From Clostridia bacterium (lineage in GTDB: Bacteria; CBDUZB01; JAGLHV01): a stretch of DNA of 5,676 bases. Positions 1 to 4,428 of this stretch are shown piece by piece (the first letter of the stretch is position 1; each line of letters begins with the position of its first letter). The notes beneath the pieces were generated by a model. The model worked only from the letters and a program-made list of their open reading frames with translations. It was not told the origin of the DNA and did no database searches. The stretch spans positions 1 through 5,676 of the forward strand of contig JAUVLC010000139.1 of NCBI GenBank assembly GCA_030595925.1. The letters run 5' to 3'. A program made the translations under genes and the position numbers.

Positions 1-689
1 CTCTGGGGACAGACTGGGGACAGACTGGGGACAATTTTTGTTTTATGTTTAATTTTACCAATACTTTTTTTTCTTCTAAAAATTACTACAAAGTTCCCGG
101 ATACTTCTTCATATTTCGGAATAGAAAGTCCTTGTTTTTTCATTAAATTATTCATCTTATCTATTCCACTGCCCCAACGTTCAACATATCCCGCTAAAAA
201 TAAAACCTCTGCTATAGTAGAATTTCTTAATACCGATTTATGTTTTTTAAAAAGGTCTTTCATCTTTATCCCCACAGGTAATTCTCCTGCTGACCAAACC
301 TCTACTCTATCATCAAAAATTGCCACATCAATATGGCTGTGGATCCTGTAATCCCGGTGTACTACTGCATTTGCTATTGCTTCCCGAATAGCAAGATATG
401 GAAGTTAGTATTTTTCTTTCCTGCGACCTGTTTGTGGATTTATCCAAGCAGACTTGCGAATATTTCGAAGTATAAAATTTTCTGCATAATCTATTTGATT
501 AAAAATATTATCTTTTATTTCAATATGGTCAAGGATTCTGCCTGTTTTATCTATCCCTTCAAATAGGGCACATTTGATAGTTTCCGGAAAATACTTTTGA
601 ATTTCTCTACCAAAAGCCATAAATCCTGCATTTAATATATAAACTTTTTCTTCTATTGTAAAGTGAAAAAAACAGAGAAGTTCGTCTTT
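1..689 (-). pseudogene. ATP-binding (AlbA_2/HATPase_c_4, COG2865-type) regulator, 5'-truncated and interrupted
   Basis: The minus strand encodes two parts of one protein in the same reading frame, separated by a single TAA at 405-407. The upstream part (689 to 408) includes NAGFMAFGREIQKYFPETIK, typical of the middle of the 'putative DNA-binding domain / ATP-binding protein' family. The downstream part (404 to the edge) holds the GHKL-type ATPase signatures: AIREAIANAVVHRDY (N box), IFDDRVEVWSAGELP (G1-like box) and LAGYVERWGSGIDKM. The N-terminal AlbA_2 domain is absent, since a stop at 690-692 closes the frame and nothing similar is visible further upstream. The frame stays open through the tandem repeat at 3-33 and leaves the window, so the true C-terminus is unseen. 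Full-length relatives are thought to be regulators or accessory ATPases. This copy is probably dead, unless the TAA is a sequencing error or is read through; even then its N-terminus would be missing. Confidence 0.8.
3..33. repeat. 11-bp tandem repeat, unit CTGGGGACAGA, 2.8 copies
   Basis: The units occupy 3-13, 14-24 and 25-33 and are identical, the last lacking its final two bases. The array may continue left of the window. It lies inside the open frame of the pseudogene. Because 11 is not a multiple of three, each unit changes phase, so the predicted C-terminus here is probably not ancestral. The shorter word GGGGACAGA recurs in the same orientation at 937-945. Confidence 0.85.
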
Positions 690-995
690 TTAAATGGAAG
701 GTGTATTTAATAGGGTGGGAATAATTCTGATTTAGTATTGCAAAATATTTTATGAAAGGAGACGAAAGAGGGTAACTGATTGTCGCAGTGAAATGTTTTG
801 CAATCCTAAAGCCGAGTGCGGGGATTTTTCTTCCTGGTGATTTGAATGTCGCAACAAAGAGAGACTAATGAATGAGCCGAACGAAAAACAACAGTAACGA
901 ACCCCGAAAGGTTGGTCGTTCCTGTTGCCAGAACGAGGGGACAGAATTACGGGGAAGGTAGGGGAGTTAAAATTTTTTTTCATTGGCGTCTTTTT
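690..995. other. Intergenic, G+C-richer non-coding patch with inverted repeats
   Basis: No convincing gene is present. Over 781-960 I count 84 G or C in 180 bases (about 47%), while coding stretches to the right are often near 25-30%. Frames on both strands give protein-like strings of odd composition (rich in S, R, F and L on the minus strand), as interspersed non-coding repeats often do. It contains the inverted repeat at 737-804, a small hairpin TCGTTC/GAACGA at 916-936 and a GGGGACAGA word at 937-945. The most likely explanation is a dispersed repeat or a MITE-like insertion between two decayed regions, but its ends cannot be fixed from one copy. Confidence 0.4.
737..804. repeat. Imperfect inverted repeat, 16-bp arms with 36-bp loop
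   Basis: The arms are ATTGCAAAATATTTTA (737-752) and TGAAATGTTTTGCAAT (789-804). They are complementary at 14 of 16 positions, and the two differences become G.U pairs in plus-strand RNA. No T-run follows, so it is not an ordinary terminator. It may be the end of a small mobile repeat or a structured RNA. Confidence 0.55.
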
Positions 996-1139
996 CTATT
1001 TCCATATCCGAAAAGACTTATTCACTAAGGGAAGGAGTTTTTCTACTTGTTTTTTGTGTTCTTTAATCTCTCCCTTTGTTGGTTTTTTCGGTTTGTGTAC
1101 GGAAAACCAGGGTGGCTTTTTTGAGTTTTTGGATGACAT
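996..1139 (-). CDS. Small basic protein, 47 aa, unknown function
   Basis: This short ORF starts MSSKNSKKPPWFSVHKPKKP and ends SFRIWK. It is lysine- and proline-rich, with a helical second half (about residues 23-40: EIKEHKKQVEKLLPLVNK). An AAAAGGAGAAAAC leader puts an AGGAG ribosome site six bases before the ATG, and two stop codons close the frame just upstream (TAA TGA), so the start is well defined. It lies 97 bases beyond the stop of the 89-aa ORF and overlaps the 3' part of the -1 frame described at 1043-1269. The high charge suggests binding to nucleic acid or acidic partners, but that is only inference. I recognise no family. Confidence 0.5.
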   Translation of the reverse strand: MSSKNSKKPPWFSVHKPKKPTKGEIKEHKKQVEKLLPLVNKSFRIWK

Positions 1140-1269
1140 GTTTTCTCCTTTTCATTATCTTGTCCTAATCTCTTTGCATTTGGAAATAGTTTCTCTAGTA
1201 GGGGGCGCATTTTTTCCAGTAATTCCTTTCGTCTTTTTATTGCTTCTTGTGATGGGCGTCTTTGCCGTT
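1043..1269 (-). other. Open -1 frame extending the 89-aa ORF (74 codons), frameshift product or decay
   Basis: From the codon overlapping 1267 the -1 frame reads RQRRPSQEAIKRRKELLEKM, then RPLLEKLFPNAKRLGQDNEK, and stops with TAG at 1043-1045. The first ~45 residues look like a true amphipathic helix-rich protein, whereas the zero frame stops after only nine more residues (GKDAHHKKQ). Joining residues 1-80 of the zero frame to this frame gives a 154-aa product. The join lies at a T TTA AAC heptamer. Either expression uses a -1 shift, or the gene suffered a single-base frameshift mutation. The last ~30 codons, overlapping the 47-aa ORF, look less protein-like. Confidence 0.4.
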
Positions 1270-1506
1270 TAAAAGGTTAAAAAATACCTGTTCGTTGATT
1301 GCTTGATCATCCTTTAGTTCCATTATATTACAGAGTTTGCCGTTTACTTGGACATGGTCAAGGATTTCTTCTGAAATGATTTTAAGTCCTTTATCTCTTA
1401 GTACATCGGCAAGCCCTTCGGCTTGTTTGAAGTAATAATTTTCTTGGTGGATGTGGTATTCAACAAGTCCTTGCGGATCACCTAATAATTTCATTGTGGT
1501 TAACAT
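1237..1506 (-). CDS. 89-aa protein, possible N-terminal fragment of a MobF/TrwC-type relaxase
   Basis: The protein begins MLTTMKLLGDPQGLVEYHIH, has QENYYFKQAEGLADVL, and ends with QAINEQVFFNLLNGKDAHHK. The opening, the ENYYFK segment and the late 'INEQVFFNLLNGKD' resemble by eye the first 90 residues of TrwC relaxases (start, then a YY-rich strand, then a 'V..e.F..LL.GrdP' motif). The catalytic tyrosines and the three-histidine metal site of a full relaxase cannot be shown, and a full TrwC is many hundreds of residues longer, so this would be a truncated remnant or a small related protein. A near-consensus promoter lies about 100 bases upstream, and an AGG ribosome site of modest strength sits about eight bases before the ATG. 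The frame may continue by a -1 shift near 1267-1273. The family call is tentative. Confidence 0.5.
   Translation of the reverse strand: MLTTMKLLGDPQGLVEYHIHQENYYFKQAEGLADVLRDKGLKIISEEILDHVQVNGKLCNIMELKDDQAINEQVFFNLLNGKDAHHKKQ
1267..1273 (-). promoter_or_regulatory. T TTA AAC slippery heptamer, candidate -1 frameshift site
   Basis: On the minus strand the zero frame reads CTT TTA AAC GGC, so the heptamer T TTA AAC is in the exact phase needed for simultaneous -1 slippage. The -1 frame after it is open for 74 codons, while the zero frame stops after nine. A small GGC/GCC hairpin could form just downstream, but it is weak. This heptamer is used by some viruses and is less typical of bacteria, where A-rich heptamers dominate. 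Confidence 0.35.
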
Positions 1507-1603
1507 AAGGTTACCTGATTTTTATTATGGTTTTTAAAACTACTAAACTTGTAGAATGGCACATAGGTAAAAAGAAAGCACAAAATAATTACTCTACTTG
1601 GTT

Positions 1604-1632
1604 TTTATAACAAATATTATTTGTTCTGTCAA
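1604..1632 (-). promoter_or_regulatory. Sigma-70 promoter with palindrome in spacer
   Basis: Minus strand: TTGACA (1627-1632, perfect -35), 17-bp spacer, TATAAA (1604-1609, 5 of 6 to consensus), preceded by a T-tract that would serve as an UP element. Initiation is expected near 1597, giving a leader of about 90 bases to the ATG at 1506. The spacer is mostly filled by the perfect inverted repeat at 1609-1625. Confidence 0.7.
1609..1625. promoter_or_regulatory. Perfect inverted repeat AACAAAT-ATT-ATTTGTT, candidate operator
   Basis: Two 7-bp arms with a 3-bp centre occupy the spacer and the edge of the -10 box of the promoter at 1604-1632. This placement is typical of a repressor site that blocks RNA polymerase. 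The regulator is unknown; none is encoded next to it in this window. Confidence 0.5.
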
Positions 1633-1690
1633 AAAAAAAATTAGTTAAAATTTGGGGATGTTATAGTATTGGGTGGTTAAAAATAATGGT

Positions 1691-1724
1691 TAATTTTGGA
1701 TTGTAGGGGGTGAAAATTTTTGGG
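1691..1724. repeat. 34-bp direct repeat, left copy
   Basis: It matches 3470-3503 at 33 of 34 positions in the same orientation; the single difference is G at 1712 versus A at 3491. It starts TAATTTTGGATTGTAGGGGG and continues T(G/A)AAAATTTTTGGG. It lies 25 bases beyond the stop codon of the nuclease gene, and with the other copy it brackets the nuclease-lipoprotein cassette. Confidence 0.9.
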
Positions 1725-1749
1725 AAGTTTGGGATTTTGGGGAAATTTA

Positions 1750-2655
1750 TCATCCCATTGAGAAACAGGTGATAATGTCCTTTACTCTTTTTTTCTCTTC
1801 TTCTGTAGTAAACCGTAAAACCTTTTGAGCCAAAGATAAAAAAATTTTTCTCTCTTTTTCATAAGATTCTTCCCTATTATAAATAGTACGCCCATCTTTG
1901 ATTTGATTTGTTATTGAAAAAATACAACGCAAATATTCTACTGGAATCACTAAGTCTGATATATCATGCCATCCATTATAAGAGAACCCTTTTTCTATCG
2001 CCCCTGCTTTCAATTTTCTATCGCATTCGCCTTTACACGCACAATACACATCTTCTATATATAACTTTCCATCATTAAGGTTCCCACAACGCACAAAATT
2101 AGCTTGATAACTTTCTGTAAATAATGCCCTTAATAGGTCTTTTCCGCAACAATCACATTTTAAGGGAAGGTATTCGTTTACAATTTGATGCAAGGGTCTA
2201 ATTGCTTTATACGATAATGGGAAATATCTCAATAAAAGCTCAGAATATCCGACAGTCACAAGATAATTTTCAATCAATTTCCCATCAAAAATTCTATAAT
2301 CAGCTATCTTTTCTTGCTCTTTTAGTTGCCTTAGACGACTATTCAAACCAGAACTAGGAAGTGTAGAATATATTCCCATAAATCCTTGTGCTTTAAAACT
2401 CGAAAGTCTTTCTATAATGTTTGGTTCATCCCCTTCACTAACAGCTTTTCCACTTTTTGCAAACTGTTTACAACTTACAAGCCACTTTATATGTCCTTTA
2501 TATATTGTTCCTTTAACATTTTCTCTAATTAAAATATCCTTTCCTCCATCCGGTCCACGATCAGGAGAAATTTCAATTGTAAATCCCATCTCATTTAAAA
2601 AATCTCTAGTAAAAAGTTCCCAATGTTCTGGCGTTATTTCTTGATAATTAATCAT
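1750..2655 (-). CDS. Mrr-type restriction endonuclease with cysteine cluster
   Basis: The 301-aa protein has an Mrr_cat-like PD-(D/E)XK nuclease fold at about residues 8-130. ITPEHWELFTRDFLNEMGF gives the first helix, DRGPDGGKDILI (32-43) supplies the candidate catalytic Asp (D36/D40), and WLVSCKQFAKSGKAV (59-73) the catalytic Lys K63. The family's usual Gln or Glu two before that Lys is Ser61 here. Residues 167-211 hold C167, C169, C170, C190, C205, C207 and C211, consistent with a zinc-binding module. Such proteins cut foreign or modified DNA in the cytoplasm. No methyltransferase is visible, so a type IV or stand-alone defence nuclease is likelier than a classical restriction-modification pair. 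An AGGAAG ribosome site sits eight bases before the ATG. It follows the lipoprotein gene by 52 bases and may share its promoter. Confidence 0.85.
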   Translation of the reverse strand: MINYQEITPEHWELFTRDFLNEMGFTIEISPDRGPDGGKDILIRENVKGTIYKGHIKWLVSCKQFAKSGKAVSEGDEPNIIERLSSFKAQGFMGIYSTLPSSGLNSRLRQLKEQEKIADYRIFDGKLIENYLVTVGYSELLLRYFPLSYKAIRPLHQIVNEYLPLKCDCCGKDLLRALFTESYQANFVRCGNLNDGKLYIEDVYCACKGECDRKLKAGAIEKGFSYNGWHDISDLVIPVEYLRCIFSITNQIKDGRTIYNREESYEKERKIFLSLAQKVLRFTTEEEKKRVKDIITCFSMG

Positions 2656-2694
2656 TTCATCTTCCTTTTTAATAAAAATTTTTACATAATTATT

Positions 2695-2709
2695 GGGGGT
2701 AAAAATTTT
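2695..2709. repeat. 15-bp core of the 34-bp repeat, internal copy
   Basis: GGGGGTAAAAATTTT is identical to 3485-3499 and differs by one base from 1706-1720. It overlaps the stop codon of the lipoprotein gene and extends into the 52-base gap before the nuclease gene. The outer parts of the long repeat are not conserved here. Confidence 0.65.
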
Positions 2710-3361
2710 AAGGTTGAAATACTACTGTCCGCTCATTTGATTTTCCGGTTTTTACAGGAAATTCACCCAATACTTCATCCATTAAATAAGGTGCAACCAC
2801 ACGAATATCGGAATTTGAACCACCACTATAGACTTCACCTTGCCAGATTACTTCAACTTTTTTTGACTTTATTAATTCACGATAATCCACAAAATAAATC
2901 TTAATATCTCTGTAGTAAGAAGTAGCTGTATATCCTCCAGTTGTATGTGGTTTGCTCTCATATTTACCTGGTGAATACTCTGTTCCGTAAACATAGGTAC
3001 TACCTATAGAACCCGTATATGTTTTGGTCTCACCAGGAACATAGTGAGGAAGGTATATAGTTGTGGGCGGAACATAGTACTGAAATGGACCACAATAAAA
3101 ACTAATAGTAATCAAAAAGTCTGGATTTTCATCGTCGTAGATATATCCTTTTTGAATAAGGCGTTCCTTAACCATAAAAAGTAATTCCTTTTCTAATAAA
3201 GGGTTTTCTTTATCGACTGGGAATAATGTAAAATGTTTAGCCTGTAAGAGTTTTTTTTCGGGGTCGGAGTAAGTTTTAACATTCATCTTAATTGTTGCAC
3301 ATGCTGTCAAAATTAAACAAGTTATACCCAGAAAAGACAAATAATAATGTTTTTTGGTCAT
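2708..3361 (-). CDS. DUF4136-like outer-envelope lipoprotein
   Basis: The 217-aa protein starts MTKKHYYLSFLGITCLILTA, then C21. This is a lipoprotein signal peptide with basic n-region, hydrophobic core and lipobox L-T-A-C, so export by Sec, lipidation at C21 and membrane anchoring are expected. The mature part follows the DUF4136 pattern: a KHFTLFPVD strand (42-50), helix LEKELLFMVKERLIQKGYI (56-74), then ENPDFLITISF (78-88). A low-complexity Tyr/Thr/Gly/Pro-rich stretch (about 89-150) interrupts the domain and may be a surface-exposed insert. The C-terminal part (151-217) has alternating strands and the VIWQGEVYSG motif. The molecular role of the family is unknown. A GAGGGAG ribosome site lies about five bases before the ATG, and a good promoter at 3420-3448 precedes it. 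The nuclease gene lies downstream. Confidence 0.8.
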   Translation of the reverse strand: MTKKHYYLSFLGITCLILTACATIKMNVKTYSDPEKKLLQAKHFTLFPVDKENPLLEKELLFMVKERLIQKGYIYDDENPDFLITISFYCGPFQYYVPPTTIYLPHYVPGETKTYTGSIGSTYVYGTEYSPGKYESKPHTTGGYTATSYYRDIKIYFVDYRELIKSKKVEVIWQGEVYSGGSNSDIRVVAPYLMDEVLGEFPVKTGKSNERTVVFQP

Positions 3362-3419
3362 TTTCTCCCTCTTGGTTAAGGGTATAGGAATTTTTCTTAT
3401 TATGTTTTCTGCTTTAATA

Positions 3420-3448
3420 AATGTATCTCACCTTTATTTGTTTGTCAA
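3420..3448 (-). promoter_or_regulatory. Sigma-70 promoter of the lipoprotein-nuclease cassette
   Basis: Minus strand: TTGACA (3443-3448, perfect), 17-bp spacer, TACATT (3420-3425, 4 of 6 to consensus). Initiation is expected near 3412, leaving a leader of about 50 bases to the ATG at 3361. It lies inside the span bounded by the 34-bp repeats, so the cassette carries its own promoter. Confidence 0.6.
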
Positions 3449-3469
3449 GAGGTAAGTCGTAAGGAAAAG

Positions 3470-3503
3470 TAATTTTGGATTGTAGGGGGTAAAAATTTTT
3501 GGG
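3470..3503. repeat. 34-bp direct repeat, right copy
   Basis: It is the partner of 1691-1724, with one mismatch in 34, about 1.78 kb apart. It begins 22 bases beyond the stop codon of the 86-aa gene and lies upstream of the lipoprotein promoter. Both full copies therefore sit at nearly the same distance from the 3' end of a minus-strand gene. Confidence 0.9.
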
Positions 3504-3525
3504 GACTAAGAGTTTTTAGAGAATT

Positions 3526-3786
3526 TTATCTTCCTATTGTAATACCGTAAAATCCACCATCGATTGGGGAAAGAATATCTGTTACATCTTTTATATTTAA
3601 ATTTAAATCATTAGCAATCTTCCAATACTCAAAGCTCTTGTCTTTTTCTTTACATTCTTCCATTTTTTTATTGAGATATTTTTCAATTTTATTGGCTATT
3701 TCAATTTTTAAATTACATCTAATTATTTTGCTTTCATCTGAACCTCTATAAATTTTTATATTTATCTTAATAGGATATTCCCTCAT
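3526..3786 (-). CDS. 86-aa protein with helix-turn-helix-like C-terminus, unknown function
   Basis: I place the start at the ATG at 3786 (MREYPIKINIKIYRGSDESK) because a GGAGG ribosome site lies five bases upstream (3792-3796). A longer frame from 3831 would add 15 residues but has no such site. Residues 1-27 look like beta strands (alternating IKINIKIYR, KIIRCNLKI). Residues 28-47 form a charged helix (NKIEKYLNKKMEECKEKDK). The tail KIANDLNLNIKDVTDILSPI with GGFYGITI resembles a small winged helix-turn-helix (helix, turn, recognition helix, wing), so DNA binding or a regulatory role is possible. It is the last gene of the three-gene unit, 72 bases after its neighbour. I recognise no named family. 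Confidence 0.7.
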   Translation of the reverse strand: MREYPIKINIKIYRGSDESKIIRCNLKIEIANKIEKYLNKKMEECKEKDKSFEYWKIANDLNLNIKDVTDILSPIDGGFYGITIGR

Positions 3787-3790
3787 TTTT

Positions 3791-3796
3791 ACCTCC
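3791..3796 (-). promoter_or_regulatory. Ribosome binding site GGAGGT deciding the start at 3786
   Basis: The GGAGG core is five bases (TAAAA) before the ATG of MREYPIK. The alternative in-frame ATG at 3829-3831 lies within or next to a CGGAA/TTCCG hairpin (3814-3828) and has no comparable site. Confidence 0.7.
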
Positions 3797-3812
3797 AATT
3801 TTATTTTAACAT

Positions 3813-3829
3813 CCGGAATTTTTTTCCGC
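3813..3829. repeat. Small CGGAA/TTCCG hairpin between two genes
   Basis: A 5-bp stem with an A-rich 5-base loop lies in the 72-base gap between the second and third genes of the unit. No T-run follows on the minus strand, so it is not a standard terminator. It could tune processing or expression of the last gene. Confidence 0.35.
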
Positions 3830-3858
3830 AATAGTTGTTTTTTTAAACTCTACTATTT

Positions 3859-4353
3859 TTACCAATGAGATTTCTTTTTTTCAGAAAGAGAATCCCAAAC
3901 TGTTTTTCCCGCGATTACAGAAGAAGCAAAAGCAGCAGTTTCCAGATTTTCTGCAGCCTTAGCGGCGACTACAGCAGAATTTTCAGCTATTTGTCGAGTT
4001 TCCTCAACACCTAATTTGATACTTTCAATATTCCTTTCAAGACGATTAAACCTTTCTTCTTTTTCAATTTCTTTCTTCTTTTTTTTCTCTTCTTCAAGGG
4101 CTTTTTGTTCTTCCGATTTTCGTTGTTTTTTAAATTCTTCAATTTCTTGTTTGTAATATTTATCAAAAACCTTTTTCAATTCCAAATTTTTTTCAAAAAA
4201 TAGGGCTAAAACTTCTTCTATTCGATCCAAAATTCTCCCGCCTTCCCAGAAAGAAACATTTTCGATAAATTTTTTTCCAATTGCAACATCACTTTTCCTA
4301 CACTCAATAGCAATCCAATTAAATAATTCTTTCTCGACATCAGTATTTATCAT
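3859..4353 (-). CDS. 164-aa coiled-coil, alanine-rich protein, unknown function
   Basis: I prefer the start at 4353 (MINTDVEKELFNWIAIECRK) because GGGGAGG precedes it by nine bases. The other in-frame ATG at 4413 gives 184 aa, has an AAGGA site five bases upstream and lies only 15 bases after the previous gene, so it stays possible. In the 164-aa numbering, residues 1-55 look globular and helical (VSFWEGGRILDRIEEVLALF). Residues 56-120 are a highly charged Lys/Glu coiled coil (QKALEEEKKKKKEIEKEERF). Residues 122-149 form an alanine-rich, fairly hydrophobic helix (ENSAVVAAKAAENLETAAFA) that could pack into a bundle or touch a membrane. The end, SEKKKSHW, is basic. There is no signal peptide. 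The coiled coil suggests it pairs with itself or with the long coiled-coil protein encoded just upstream. Confidence 0.7.
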   Translation of the reverse strand: MINTDVEKELFNWIAIECRKSDVAIGKKFIENVSFWEGGRILDRIEEVLALFFEKNLELKKVFDKYYKQEIEEFKKQRKSEEQKALEEEKKKKKEIEKEERFNRLERNIESIKLGVEETRQIAENSAVVAAKAAENLETAAFASSVIAGKTVWDSLSEKKKSHW

Positions 4354-4362
4354 TCTTTTTGT

Positions 4363-4369
4363 CCTCCCC
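4363..4369 (-). promoter_or_regulatory. Ribosome binding site GGGGAGG favouring the start at 4353
   Basis: A seven-base G-rich purine run is rare in such A/T-rich DNA. It lies nine bases before ATG 4353 and inside the extra 20 codons of the longer reading frame, which argues that those codons are leader rather than protein. Confidence 0.5.
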
Positions 4370-4428
4370 TTTTGGCTTGTAACCCTACAACTTTCATCCT
4401 TTTTAATCCTCATAAAGATCCTTATCTC

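Larger units (their letters stand above)
1507..1690. other. Intergenic leader and promoter region of the 89-aa ORF
   Basis: This gene-free stretch (continuing to 1749) contains the promoter at 1604-1632, a leader of roughly 90 bases with a weak CTAC/GTAG hairpin near 1540-1555, a run of ten A at 1631-1640 that would act as an A/T-rich upstream element for that promoter, and a degenerate word AAAATTTGGGGA near 1637-1648 that resembles part of the 34-bp repeat. I see no further ORF. Confidence 0.5.

Noticed and set aside
3-33. CRISPR-like or iteron array at the left edge
   Set aside because: The units are only 11 bp and directly adjacent with no spacers, so it is not CRISPR. No replication gene is visible to support an origin.
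333-566. Plus-strand 77-aa frame
   Set aside because: Antisense to the regulator pseudogene, whose protein motifs are recognisable on the minus strand.
750-983. Minus-strand 77-aa frame starting MKKNFNSPTF
   Set aside because: Its composition is repeat-like, it has no ribosome site, and it coincides with the G+C-richer patch and inverted repeats. It is more likely non-coding.
925-1272. Plus-strand 115-aa hydrophobic frame that could be read as a membrane protein
   Set aside because: It lies antisense to A-rich minus-strand coding sequence, which makes the complement rich in Phe/Leu codons. It needs a TTG start without a ribosome site, whereas the minus strand has an ORF with a strong one.
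1726-1762. Possible terminator after the nuclease gene (GGGA/TCCC pairing)
   Set aside because: The stem is only four pairs and no T-run follows, so a rho-independent terminator is not supported.
2417-2904. Two plus-strand frames (2417-2644 and 2623-2904)
   Set aside because: They are shadows of the nuclease and lipoprotein genes, which have recognisable domains and ribosome sites on the other strand.
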